A stretch of DNA of 64,000 nt from Pisolithus tinctorius. Lineage: Eukaryota; Basidiomycota; Agaricomycetes; Boletales; Pisolithaceae. Numbering within the stretch: the stretch's first letter is position 1; each line of letters starts with the position of its first letter. A program made the translations under genes and the position numbers. Positions 19,631-31,792 of this stretch are shown here, piece after piece. A model generated the notes under the pieces. The model did not search any database. It saw only the letters and a program-made list of their open reading frames with translations, and was not told the origin of the DNA. Location: the NCBI GenBank assembly GCA_024663395.1, contig JANFAH010000001.1, forward strand, positions 372,001 through 436,000. The letters are read 5' to 3'.

Positions 19631-22420
19631 CGTGAGAGGACGAAGATGTAGAAATTGGGCTACGACTGGAGGGAGGTGAGGGCGTGAGCTGAAGATCCTT
19701 ACCTTCTCCTTTTATGTGCTACCTTCGATTTGCAATGAGGCATACGACTCGCAGCCAGGAAAAAGGCCATGGGCGCCTGAATAAAGTATATATAACCTAG
19801 TATAGCTCGTGTGAGCCAAATATATCAGCATGGTGGTTGATCGCTGAACGTTGAGCGCCGAGCAGTAACCCAGAAGTCACGTCCGTGGAGCTATCCACAC
19901 ATGCCCTCGACCCACAAGACAAACGCCCACTTGCAAGCTATGTAAGTGGAACCGAGATAGGTGGGAACGTGGAGTTTGTTCCGGAGAAGCTTATAACTGT
20001 GTCTAGATATTAGCTGTTCTCCCAAAGGAAAGACTCGATTACAACACATATTCCAGGGAATAATAATGCGTTGTTGTACATCTTTTTCTGTTTGCTGTTG
20101 TAATTTAGAACGAAAAGACCTGTAATACATGAATCAGTACCTGCAGTTCCGAAACGAAAAATCGTAATCTGGTAAACGACGAACATGAGGAGACCGTGCG
20201 GAAGGAGTTCTTTTAGGGACTTCCATACATTGCAGGAACATCCCTGGCCGGTGGGTAATTTGCAGCATGTGTGCTCGTACTACCCTAACAGAAGCGCCAG
20301 TGTATCTCTGTATCTCTAGCGAATAGTTTCAATTTCAAAGTTGACGGAGACTGACTCAGGACTTACCTTTAACGAAGGTTGTTTCGACCAGTGCTGTCTC
20401 TTTGCATAGCGAGCCTTTGTGAAGACCATATGACGCAAGGCAGCGGTGCAAAGGAACTTAGAGCCAAGCTTCGAATTCGGGTGCATCCAGCTGTCGATGG
20501 GCGAACAAGTTGGTTACATAATTTCAATATGGTTCTGGGGTAGGAACTCTACTCCCGCTATCAATTCTTTCACGCTCCACTGCGGTATATAGGACTTCGT
20601 AGGACCTCTGATCAATCACCATTTCCTTGACGCGAAGCGCATACCCATGGACTCACAACCACGTGTTTATCGCCACCACGCGGCAATGGATAGTCACATC
20701 AGCACTCAATCCATCGATATGATATGTTTAAGGTTGTGCGGAAAACTAGGGGTTGACCTGTCAATGCATGGCGACTGGTTATGGAGGCTCTGATGTTTAG
20801 CCAATAGCGAAAACGTTGGGAACGGTGAGCAAGCGCGTTAAAGGCCTTCCACGTTCATGTCGAAGATAATGAAGGTCGAAGGGATTCCCCTTCTCCACCC
20901 CGGATTGTGCAAAGCCTGCGTGTACATAAACTTCTTGACTGACCCGATATCGTAGTGCTTGCCTTCCCAGGCTTGGTAGCTATGTTTTCCTAGAGCTTTC
21001 TGTGAACACGAGAACTCTTCCGCACCTAGTGATGTATCAAGGGTCCGTTGTCAGGAAACTGGAAAATTGCTTGACGAACGCGGGGGGCATTGCTGACAGT
21101 GTTGGCACAGGTCTTACTCGCTACGCCCACCATCTTTTCCAGGATGTACATCAGAGGGAAGTTCGTCTAAGTGGCGGATAGGCTCACGACCTGCGATATA
21201 TGTGAACCTGACTAGAGGACAAGATTGGCGGTTGAGTGACTCAACGGTACAGTTCGTTGCTGTCGCAAGAATAATTCTCCCAATTTCGGTGGAGTGATGG
21301 CCGGTACGTCCTGACATCGCGGTCAGATGCCACTAGTCGCTGAGGTCGTTCAAATTGTGTTTGGGACGAGAGCGAGGTGCCCGGATTCCGGCACGTGAGT
21401 GGTTTGGTGCGTGCATAGGAAGCGAATCAAGCTTCTGGACCCGCAGAGCGACGGCACATTACTGCGATCGTGTGGGCGTAGGAAATATTGAGCCTTAGAG
21501 CATGTTGCTTACAGCGAGTTACTCTTTTCCTGAAGACACGCTGGTGGATTTGAGTTTCCTTTTTCGGTAGTGACACGCTCACACCGCGCGGCTCTGGGAG
21601 TTTTCTTCGTCCTTTCGTTGAATCTCCCAGCGTCCGCCTCCAGCTAGACTGCGTCTGCTGTGAACGCACCGACATGAGCCAAGGTGAATCCGATAAATGC
21701 GAGGGAACATGCAGGACCCATGATTTGACATGCAGTGTCTGAAGATCTACTCAGCTTTCGTCTGTTCTTCAAGTTTGTCCCTATCCCCCCCTTCCCTTTC
21801 CATTTTCATATACTCCATCGTGGTCCACCTTTCGCGTCGAAGTAAGCAAGTCCTGACGTCGTTGTCAATCTTGGTGCTGTTGTCGGTGCATATCGCTGCC
21901 TAGACCGGGAGATTTAAGAGCCTCATAAGTGTGCTTCAGATTGCAGAACTCGTGAACACGTACCACCTCCAACCGAATACATATTGCAATGCCAAGTGTA
22001 TCCCTCAAGTTTCGGACCAAGTATTTAGTCCCGCCCGTGTAAAATGAGGGGCCACTAACATCTCACTCTTGGCCATCGATACGAGGGGTTGCACGGAAGA
22101 CCAGATCTGGACGGCCAGTGCATAATGAGCAGTGACGGCGAATCGGTGAATAGATATAGTGAGTCTAATCACGAAGAGTTGAGGTGTGGGCCAGGCATGG
22201 CGAGTAAGTGCAAGCTCTCTTTTGATGAAATCGTGAAGACGGAGGGGCACTGAAAAAGCACGCTCTCTGTGACCTTTCAGAACGTTTTCCTGTTGTGCGC
22301 TATCAAAGTACATTCTCATATGGTCCCCAAGATATTGTACTCTTGAAGGATTTCTTGCCAATCCGTCTGCGCACGCGTTTCATCATAAAACAGGTACGTA
22401 CACTGATCATAATATATCTA
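19631..22420. other. Gene-poor segment with decayed membrane-protein exons
   Basis: Minus strand 20278-20140 has an exon-like frame NVWKSLKELLPHGLLMFVVY followed by QITIFRFGTAG and a GTACTG donor. A relative is at 25557-25430 (YVWKSLKGALPFTSPHV). 21114-22400 recurs in degenerate form at about 26100-27100 (shared PSRVxY and CRRSxGP stretches on the minus strand). Nothing else is assignable; no intact gene was found. Confidence 0.3.
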
Positions 22421-24480
22421 CGTCGCGCCGGAAGGCCCAACGCGAAAGCTTACATTGGCATACAATCTGCCATTCGCTGTGTTTGTGGTTCTCCCTGACC
22501 GTCGTCTCTCAATCACCTCCGTTTTGCATTCGTCTCTGCTTCCATGTGGTTCACCAATGTGAGTAAAATGAGCTAGCACCGATGTCACTGTTGATATCAT
22601 TGCGATAGTGGGAATTGATAAGGCTGCAAAGAAACTCGATACGTCAGGTATGCAATACCTCTGCATAAACGCACTCGACTTGTCGGTCTTCGGACGTGTT
22701 GTAGAAGGTCGTAGATCAGGTGGAGTCTATGTCTGCCACTGCTCTTCTGATCGCTGCGTAAACGAAGAAGAAGACGCTCACTTGGTAGCAGATGCAAATA
22801 GTGAGTGGCCCATGGCCTGTGTAGACAAACACCCCAAGCCCTCGTATATGCGCGGTGTGCTTCATTTCATGATACGAGCTAATACGTTCGGATAACAGTC
22901 ATCCCATGGTACGCAATAACATATGTCTAGGACTGGTCTCTTTAGGTTCTGACGCTATTTTCGTCGAAAGTCGAGTGCCTGTGGGACGTGTAGCGGCGTC
23001 ATTCTCCAGAGAAGCCGTGCCTGACGATGTATTAACTGGACTCTCGGCGGAGAAAAATAAGAAAAATACAAAGAGATGTCGTCTAAGAGTACGTCTCACT
23101 AGCAGCGGGTTCGTCGATTGCCACTGTAGGAGTACTACGTCATTTTCCATCTTCCACAGTTCAAGCAGCTTGAAATGACTCTCCCTTCGTTGGCTCTAAC
23201 ACATGTGTTCACAGACACAAGTCCCAATGAAAATACTGACATGGCGTGCTCCTCACTGTGACTGTCCATGAAACGGCATTTCTGTGCTTGTGCCGAACGA
23301 TTTCGACCGTTGTTATATACACTTGGCATTCAACACATGATATCTACACCTATGGTGTTGTCTTTACGTTCGTGAGTCTGGGAAGTCCTCACCACCCTTC
23401 ACTCCTACAGCTAGTACTGGAACCCGTTCTATATGGCCGTCGTCCTCCCAAACCTGCTCCCCGTACGGCGCATTTGCAATAAGCCAATTCCTACTACGCC
23501 ACGGACAGTTAGACATAACATAACCACAAAGAGAGTTTCAGCGGTACAAGGTGCGAGCACACATCCATCACGAGCCACCAAGTATTCAGCTCTCCCATAT
23601 ATCAGTGGGCAATCATCAGCATCCCGCACTGATCTACCGACACGACGGGTCGTACGGAAGACAAGTCAATGAGTGATAAGTGGTGGTCGTGATTGGAGTG
23701 TGCTAAATCTGCTTTTACTGTAAGCCATTCGCACACTGTGAGTAAGTGCAAGTGCCTTCCACCTTATGCTAGACAAATGATTGGAGTCCCAGAAGCTCAT
23801 GCTCTTGATTTTGTGGATTCTTCTGACCTGAAGACATAACAGGAACTGAATATATACTCCATCGTCAGCCACTTACCTTCCTGCAAGACCGTCTTCATTG
23901 AATGCCATCTGTGCGCAAGGATTGCCGTAGACGTGCACGCGTCCTGTGATCGCTGCTGCAGATCCGGAGGAAACAGAGGTCTGTGCCATGAGTGCCCACA
24001 GCACAACGGAGAGGTTGCGCTAAACCACTCTGCGTAGTATGTTTGCCAGGATGTACACGAGGGCGGGGGTACTACCCACACAGAAGCGCTTATATCTCTA
24101 GCGAATAGTTTCAATTCCAAATGTTCATGGAGACTGACTCACAGGAAGCCTTTAACAAAGCTTGTGTGGACCAGTGCTGACCCTTCGCATAGCGAGCCGT
24201 GGGAACTTTTTGTGAAGACCATGCCACGAGCCTGATGATTTGTTTTCAAAGGCGTCAATTGACAGTTTAACAAGCTGCTTACGTAAATTCAATATGCTTC
24301 CGGGGTAGGAACTCCACTCCCACTATCAATTCTTTCATACTCCACTGCGGTATGTGAGACATCTGATCAATCGCCATTTCCTTGATGCGAAGCGCGTTCC
24401 CACGACCGGCAATCGATAGTTACATCAGCACTCATGACAATCCATCGGTACGATAGGTTCAAGGTTGTATGGAAAGCTAG
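22421..24480. other. Gene-poor segment
   Basis: A minus-strand frame at 22666-22418 contains one hydrophobic helix (ALSIPTIAMISTVTSVLAHF). The region 24060-24150 repeats the sequence around 20290-20360 and 25560-25630 (a shared TATCTCTAGCGAATAGTTTC-like stretch). No gene is recognised. Confidence 0.3.
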
Positions 24481-24772
24481 GGGTTGAAGAAGGTAAGGAC
24501 CTTCTTCAGTTCACGCCCTCACCTCCCCCCAGTCGTAGTCCAATTTCTGCATATTCCTCTCTCACGATGGAACGGGACCCCAAATCGTCAACTACCTTTG
24601 ATATCCACTTCTTCCTGTTCTTTGCAGCGTTCTGTGTTGTCGACGCATGGATTGGGTCTATCTGGTTCGGCAACGAAACTTGGTTGAGTTGTAGGGACTA
24701 TTCTGTTTGTTAGCTCCACAGCCGTCGTTATGTTCCCGATTCTGGTTATTGGTGTGGTCAATTAGTCCTACT
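24481..24772 (+). pseudogene. Membrane-protein fragment related to 18869-19630, inverted
   Basis: The plus strand reads FFLFFAAFCVVDAWIGSIWF followed by GNETW. After a small frameshift it reads GTILFVSSTAVVMFPILVIG and then a stop. This parallels the last exon of the gene at 18869 (LFLFITAGCAFLAWLGAVWY then GNKLW, and TALTLGCSALIVMLFLII then stop), in the opposite orientation. The frameshift and the lack of upstream exons suggest a remnant. Confidence 0.55.
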
Positions 24773-27200
24773 ACAATCTCACAACATTTATCTTTTATTT
24801 CCTTGGGAATTCTGGACACGGCATTAGAATGAGGAAATTTATATCTTACAATCCAGCCCTTAGCAACAGTCACGTCGAAGGCGTTTAACACGCTTGCCCA
24901 CCGTTCCCAACGTTTCCGCCCTTGGGTAAACATCAAAGCCTCGATAGCCAATCGCCATGCATTGATAGGTCAACGTCCCTTTACGTGCTACTCGCCATTT
25001 GCAATGAGGCATATAACACATGGCTGGGAGAAGGTCATAGACGCTTGAGTAAAATGTATTGAACCTAGTATAGCCTAGGTGGACCAAAAATGACAACATG
25101 GCGGCCGGATGTTGAACGTCGCGACCTTGAGCACTGAGCAGCAATGTAAATGACTCCCCTCAACCCACAAAGCGAAGCCTACAAACTATGTGGGTGGAAC
25201 CAAGATATGCGGGAACGTGGAGCATGTTCCGGAGAAGCTTGTGATTACGCCTAGATATCACCTGCTCTTCCAAAGCGAAGACTCCGCCACAACACGTATT
25301 CCAGAGAGTATAGCGCATTGTTGTATATGGTTGTTTTCCTTCTTTTTTTCAGCTTTGTTACTGTGATTCGGAATGAACGAAACTGTAATACATAAATTAG
25401 CGCCTGCAATTGATATGAATGGAACATTGCCTGCCACATCTAATAAGCGACAAACATGAGGAGATGTGAATGGAAGAGCTCCCTTCAGGGACTTCCACAC
25501 ATAGTTAGAACATTCCTGACCCGTGTATAATTTGCAACGTGTGTACTTATGTCTCATACTGCCCCCGCAGAGGTGCAGTATCTCTGGTAGATAGTTTCAA
25601 TCTTAAATGTTGACAGAGACTGACTTACAGACAAGACGCGATATATTTTCCTAGGTCTGTTAGCATGTTTCGAATTCAGGTGTGGATTGTCAACTTGATT
25701 TGCGCGGTGTCGACAGCCGGACAGATTAGAGATTGTCACTTACATGATTTTGACATGGTTCCGTTAGGTATTAGGAACTCAATCTGGTAGTGGAAACTCT
25801 ACTCTTGCTATCAATTCTCTTATTCTCATACTCCCGTGCAGTAATTGGAACCTAGGTGGGCCTCCGATCAATCACCATTTCCTTGATGTAAAGTGTGTGC
25901 CCACGTCCCGTCCCCTCCACAACGTGTTTAGCTCTATCATGCAGTAGTGGATAGTCACCGATCGGCACTCACGACAATCCATCGACAGGATAGCTGCATG
26001 GTTGTACGTAAAGACCTGTTAATGCATGTGCATGGCGATTAGTTATGGAGGATCTGACGTTTAGCCAAGAGCTAAGACGCTGGGCACGGTAAGTGAGCTA
26101 ACGCCTTCCATGTTCGTGTCGAAGATCAAGGTACGGCATGTGCGAACCTGACGGGAGGACAAGATTGGGGGTTAACTGACCCGATGGTACCGTTCACTGC
26201 CGTTATGAATTCGCTCGGTTTCAGCAGGATGATGGCCGATACATTCTGACATCGCAGTCAAACACCGCCAATCGCCGAGACCGTTCAAATTGTGCTGGGG
26301 AGTGCTCGGAGTCCAGTACGTGAGTGACTGGGTGCATGCATAGGAAATGGGTAAAAGTATCTGGACCTATGGAGCGACGGCACCTTGCTGTGATCATGTA
26401 GTCATCAAACATATTAATTCTGAGAGTCTGATGTTTGCGACGAATCACCCTTCTTTTCAAGGTCAGCACACGCTGGCATAAGCTATGGTGAATCCGAGAA
26501 ACACACCGGACATACGTGGGGCCTGTGGTTTGACCTGAAGATCAATTCAGCTTTCGTCTACTCTTCAAGTTTGTTCCTATCCCTCCTCCCTCCATTTCCA
26601 CATACTCCATGGTCCACCTTTCGTGTTGAGGGAAGTTGTCGGCAGTCTTGCCGCCATCGTCGGTGCACGACACTGGCCCGCACCAGGAGATTTAAGAACC
26701 CCATAGATGTGTTTTAGACGGAGAACTCGCGAACACGTACCACCTCCAGTCAAGTACATAATGCAATGCCAAGGATGCGTCCGAAGGGTCTCACGCCGGA
26801 CACTGAGCGATGTACTTATGTGGAATGGCAGCTCAAGCACACCCCGCTGGGTTGCTCGCAGTTGATTGGCAAATGCTGCCACCGGTTGAACAATGTAATG
26901 TAGAGGATAGATGTTTTGTGTGCGTGTATTTGTCCCATCACCCGTCCGCACTCCCTGTGGCCCAGTTCATGTTCTAGCATATGGTACGCACTTGGATTGT
27001 ATCGTACTCTTGAAGGACTTCTTCTCAATCCGTCCGCGTGCATTTGCCATCACCAAACAGAGATGTGCACTGGTTACAATTTCTAAAGCGCGACGGATGG
27101 CCCGACACAAGTTTACTCATCTGACACGTTTAGCGCGATATCCCCCATATACTTGAAACGTTTCTATCTTTCCTCAGGCTGCCGAGGACTACAAAAATGA
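24773..27200. other. Gene-poor segment, degenerate duplicate of 19600-22400
   Basis: Scattered similarity to the preceding 5 kb in the same order (25250-25560 to 20140-20280; 26221-26469 to about 21370-21600; 26816-27043 to about 22290-22420). All frames are short. I see no intact gene. Confidence 0.35.
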
Positions 27201-27418
27201 CGCTCGCATACTCTACGTACCTCCTACCCAGAGGAGTTGACTCAAGCCGACTCTTCCGTCCTCCACCAAAAAGAGTGCACTCGTGTTGAAGTTGCAAAAG
27301 CTTCTGAAGTAATAGGCATCGTGGTTGATGGTGTGTCCTCTATTTGCGTTACCAAGCTCGAGGGGCTACGAGAATTAATACTACATGACGTAGCAGGTTT
27401 CTTGTTGGTTCCCTGAGC
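27201..27418 (+). other. Short open frame of unknown origin
   Basis: A plus-strand frame without ATG reads EELTQADSSVLHQKECTRVE and ASEVIGIVVDGVSSICVTKL, ending FLLVP and TGA. It follows an acceptor-like TTTCCTCAG near 27178, so it might be a terminal exon. No family is recognised and chance is possible. Confidence 0.2.
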
Positions 27419-27489
27419 TCGGCACGACAAGCCCACAGTCAACACTGCTTGATTTAGAGCACTGCCAGGTGCCTTGAAATTCGTACGGT

Positions 27490-28360
27490 TCAACCACTAA
27501 AATCGTTGTGTACGTTCATCCCGTTGAGGGTGGTCAACCTTTTCGTGTGTGCGAGTGAGGTGTGTGAAGGAGGAGGTAAAGAACGAATCTGAGAGCACTT
27601 GCCACCCGACCATGTGACTTCTTCCCTCCCATTCTTTGCTCCCTTTAAACCTCGCGTACCCCGTAACGAGTTCTTGAAGGATAGGATGTAGCTGATCTTT
27701 TGCGCGTAGACGTAACTTGAGCGCGTCCATGAAGGTTATGAAGTTCTGTGCGTTACATGTTTAGTGCAAAGATCGAGCGTGCAGTGAGACGCGGAGAAGT
27801 GGAAAATAGGTGAGCAGAGTATCGAAGGATCTTCGTACCTGTGTCGTTTCAGCTATCTATTTTCCAGTCTCAGGACCAGCCTCGCTCGAATGCTCCACCG
27901 TAGCGGGTACCCTTACCTTGATCCTATGCAACGCAGCAGGCGTGTCAAGCTATGTCATCGCCGCACGTACAGAACAAGATCAAAATAAAGGGTGAGCAAG
28001 GAGAAAGAGGAGAAACGGGACTTACACGATAGCGGGTCATGAACTCCTCAATCGACGGGATCGAATCCTTGACCAACTTGAGCATCGTCATATACTGCGA
28101 CAACAACCTCGTGCATGCCGGCGAGCACCTCTCGAGGTATATCTCAGTATGTACGAACTCCACATTGAACCGACCACAGGATGGATGGAATGGGTAAATA
28201 GTGGTGGGACTCACTCAGCGGCAGCAATTGAATCGCGGACGTATGCGCGTTCCAGAAAGTCCGGTGCGACTACGATACCGAAGAGCGTAGCTAGGAGAGA
28301 GTATTTCTCCCGTTCTGCGTTGGTGGTGTGAAGTCGGACCTCTTCGTCAAGGGACAGCAT
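27490..28360 (-). CDS. VPS28-like ESCRT-I subunit, C-terminally truncated, copy 4
   Basis: The best VPS28 copy. Proposed exons are 28360-28215, 28128-28026, 27949-27839, 27745-27603 and 27538-27490; all joins keep frame and give 183 residues without a stop. It reads MLSLDEEVRLHTTNAEREKY, LERAYVRDS, SPACTRLLSQYMTMLKLVKD, IPSIEEFMTRYR, PAALHRIKVGVPATVEHSS, ETGKWIAETTQ, MDALKLRLRAKDQLHPILQE and KGSKEWEGRSHMVGWLTTLN. VPS28 pairs with TSG101/VPS23 through its N-terminal part and contacts ESCRT-II through its C-terminal four-helix domain. Family members are about 210-240 residues. Here about 35-40 native C-terminal residues are replaced by a short foreign tail at the border of the duplicated block. 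The fourth intron uses a GC donor (GCAAGT). An intact VPS28 probably exists elsewhere in the genome, so this is likely a truncated duplicate. Confidence 0.8.
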
Positions 28361-28604
28361 CGTCGTGGTTACGACAGTACCCAGGAGGTGTACAAAGCTA
28401 TGCCAACTCAGCAGTAGAATGTCAGGGGTATACGCTTGAAAACCCCAGGAGTGATGGTAATAAGGCAGTTAGATAGACAGAGATGTCGTGACATCCACTA
28501 ATAAGAACATTGAAAAGCATGGAGTCGTATCGTACGCAGTCCGGGAATGACAAGGAATAAGCGAGACTGCCGGGTATAAGTATATGTGCGGCCAGCACCG
28601 TCCA

Positions 28605-30005
28605 TCAAGCCTGTTGAGTACTTGCCCCCGCTCTCTTCAACGCCTCCACTTCTTGGAGCAACTTCGCAATCTCTTCCTGCGCTGCCCGTGCCCTTTCCTC
28701 TGCCGCGCGCTCCTTTTGCGCGGCTTCCTCTGCGGCCAGGCGTTCTCTCTGCCTTTCCTCCTCCGCTGCCCGTGCCCTTTCCTCGGCCGCCTCGCGTTGC
28801 TCGCGTTCCTTCTGCCTTTCCTGCTCGGCAGCTTCACGTTGCTCGCGCTCCCTCTGCCTTTCCTCCTCCGCCCTTTTCGCGGCTTCCTCCGCGGCCTGGC
28901 GTTGTTCGCGTTCGCGCTGCCTCTGTTCCTCTTGCTGTTTGGGACATCATAAACACGGACAGTAAACAGAAATCAAAGACAGGTTACCTCTTGTTTAAGC
29001 CTGCGCTGCTGTTCAACTTCCTCAGACAAAGCAGCTCGAGCATCACGATACTTGGCGTACACCTCTTCCCCGCTCGCCTTGAAATCGACCGGTACCCCAC
29101 AGATTGTACCCCCCCGATGGGGCGTGGGATCTTGCTTGGCACCCTCATATAGTATGTTGAGAGCCTCAAACACAGTTGCGGCGAACCAGTGGCATTGTGT
29201 GTCGTGAAGGTTGCACTTGGGCTCCTGTGCCGAGGTTACATAAAGCAAGGTCGCTAGCTCGTTTGCAGTAGGCTTTGCGCCAGTAAACGATAAAGTACAG
29301 ACAAGTCGAGGCCTGTCGCACATCTCCTCCACCCGATCGCCTGCTGCACTAATACGCGTTGCAAAATAAACGCGATCACAGGCGTACCACTTGGAACTGG
29401 AGGAAAAAGAAGCTGCAAATTGAGCTGTATTCGTCTTCTGTTTTTTTTTTTCCCGTCGCTCTTAGTAACTTTGTCTAGCGGAGGACCGCTTTCGTCGGCA
29501 CTACTTGCAGTGGGATCGCCGACATCAGGTGAGAGTGCAGAAGTCTCTGGTAGAGTGAGCGGCGACGCCGTGGCGTCTACCGTTGTGTCCGTTTGAGCAA
29601 GGGTATCGGCAGCTTGTGTGGCGTCTACAGAATTGTCAGCAGCTTAAGTTACTAACGAATGTGAGCAGAAGTACCGGAGTTTGGACTACGAACACCACCA
29701 CCACTCCTCTCGGCAATGACAATGCATGTGTGCTGATTGTCGGGGGAAGAGATGTCAAACCGCAGGAACTCATGCTCTACCCTTTTCCCCATCTTGTACC
29801 AGCCGACCTTGATGACTTGACAATCCGACGTAAGAGGGTTGTTACGGATGAGGGAGTACCACCCGCGGACGTTCGCAAGCCCGTAGGACTCCTCATAGAA
29901 CAGACCATCAATCTCTGGAGCTTCCGAGACCATTTTGAGCAAGCGAGGGACTCGATAGAAAAGTCTGCGTAGTTTTCTGAGTATGATCCTGTTGTAGAGG
30001 GCCAT
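28605..30005 (-). pseudogene. EHEFL coiled-coil gene, copy 5 (frameshifted)
   Basis: All three exons are present from the ATG at 30005 to the stop at 28605, with CQVIKVGWYK, EHEFLRFDISSP, ELATLLYVTSAQEP, TQCHWFAATVFEAL and a long Glu/Ala/Arg coiled coil. A run of A (11 T at 29441-29451 on the plus strand, against a 9-base tract in copies 1 and 4) shifts the frame by two early in exon 2. The rest is intact and very close to copy 1, so the lesion is recent. Confidence 0.8.
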
Positions 30006-30199
30006 CTTTATATGAGTGGCGATCACAGCGAGATGGCTGGGATGAACTACCGCTGGAATTCCTCCTGCACAGCTCCTGATTACATGATGCAATTCAGTGC
30101 GCGAGACTGAGTTTCACCCTTGTCCAGCTATTATGGCAACAATAAGGATGGCTCTCTTCATACCAGGTATCGACGTTGTAACCTACCTTCCATTCGTGG

Positions 30200-30800
30200 A
30201 TGTCCCTATACTCATACCCTCCACGCCATAGCAACGTGATTCGGGTGTTGCCCGGAGCCCGACCTCCAGTTGATCGTTGCTTTGACACACGTTCGTCACT
30301 CTGTGACGAGGTATAGCGGGGTGCTCACAAGAATATTTCTTTGAGTAGTGAATCAATTCTCACAGACATATGGACTAACTGGATCCAACTGTGCCAGCTG
30401 CAGAGGATTATAGCCCAGGCAGTGGACGGATGTCAGGGCCTATTAAAAACGTCACTGATAGACCGCGGATCTAAACTATGGTATCAGGAGGAGGTAACCC
30501 GCCGGGACAAGGAAGCTCGCGGATGGCACGAAAGGCCGCGGACATCGGAGGTCCATCTTGTTGCTACGGTGACATGGTATAAAGTACCGATTACAACTCA
30601 GCGAACAAGGGGCAAGGGAGGTATGTACTTATGTCGTGCGTGCTGTGGGTGGGTGATCGTGTTACATACATCAACTCAAGTGAAAGCAAAACAACAAAAC
30701 ACCGGTGAGCAAGAGAGATCCGAAGACTGCAGCCGCAGGGTAAAAAGTACAAGGACTGTTCGTAAGGCGCTCGACGATGGCACAAGTCGTGTATGAGACC
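30200..30800 (+). other. Block X, direct copy 3
   Basis: Contains the 151-residue frame 30341-30796 with SESILTDIWTNWIQLCQLQR and SLIDRGSKLWYQEEVTRRDK. A GTATGT donor near 30620 and an AG near 30680 allow a splice to QQNTGEQERSEDCSRRVKST. It points away from the coiled-coil gene, so the two may share a bidirectional upstream region of about 300 bp. Function unknown. Confidence 0.4.
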
Positions 30801-30809
30801 GCTTGTGGT

Positions 30810-31320
30810 TCAGGTATTTGATCAACGCGGTATCCATAGGAAACGCCAGAGAATGAGTAACATGCCATCGAAGTTGCACCGCTTCACGGTCTCTCGTGCA
30901 TCTAAGGGATAAAAAGAACAAGTCCATGGTGTGTGCACAATTGCGTTTCGATGGAGATATGTACATAACATGGTGAGAATCCAGGGTCTGAAGCCAATCC
31001 TTCGAGAAGGACATGCCTGGTAGGGAATCTGATTTGGAATCGATATGGCATGCTGGGACAAGGACGGTTCGTAATATCAAACTGTAACGATAAGAATTCC
31101 CTCCAGAAATCACGCCACTTCGGTGCCTCCGTACCGATCTACGGTACGAAAATACTGTCATGCTGTATGACTACAGCTTGTACATGTCCCAGGAATGTCA
31201 ATCAATGGCAGCTCGGCATCGAGAACAAAAAACTCCCTTACCGCATATGCATCGACTTTGTAACTCGCAAAACTGAGTCGCAACTTACGGACTGAACATC
31301 CTAGGTCACAGGCAGAAGAG
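30810..31320 (-). other. Block Y, direct copy 2
   Basis: Direct copy of the block at 8524-9115. It carries VQLRWHVTHSLAFPMDTALI and a possible donor-flanked upstream exon near 31260. No family is recognised. Confidence 0.35.
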
Positions 31321-31474
31321 TTGAAGCGTCGCTGCTGGACGTGGACCAGTCAGTCACGAGTCGTTCTCAGGCATACGACTCTCAACAACGTTTCAACTAC
31401 GAAAGACGTGAAAATCAAGGCTCAGATGGTCCTAAGAGCGGATGCTCAGCATCCATTTCAGCCCGCTTCTCAAT

Positions 31475-31792
31475 TTCGCACGCGATGACAACGTAAATTC
31501 GACAGATGCATCGCGGTCGCGTTGGCCGTCCGTACCCATACGTAACAGAGTGACGATCCCGCAATTGGGGTGTTCCAGTCGCCGATGGTCGGCGCATCCC
31601 AGGAGTAAGGGAGTTGGAGGGAACGAACTAAGAGTGGCGTACCCTTTTGTTTTTCGACCGTAGACCCACCAGAGCAGGCAAGATTGAGGAGGGGATAGTT
31701 GCATCGCCATAGAAAAATAGTCACTGGCGTCGAAGACGAGGGAGGCGGTCGTCTGCGCAATAATCAACGGGGAGAAACTGGAAGTACAGCAT
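31475..31792 (-). pseudogene. Decayed cerato-platanin, copy 4
   Basis: From the start-codon equivalent at 31792 the sequence tracks the intact gene through frameshifts. It retains CNYPLLNLACSGGS (matching ASCPLSSLACSDGS) and a KGTPLLVRS/LPYSWDAPTIGDWNTP stretch. The NCGKCY region and the downstream half are lost. Confidence 0.82.
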
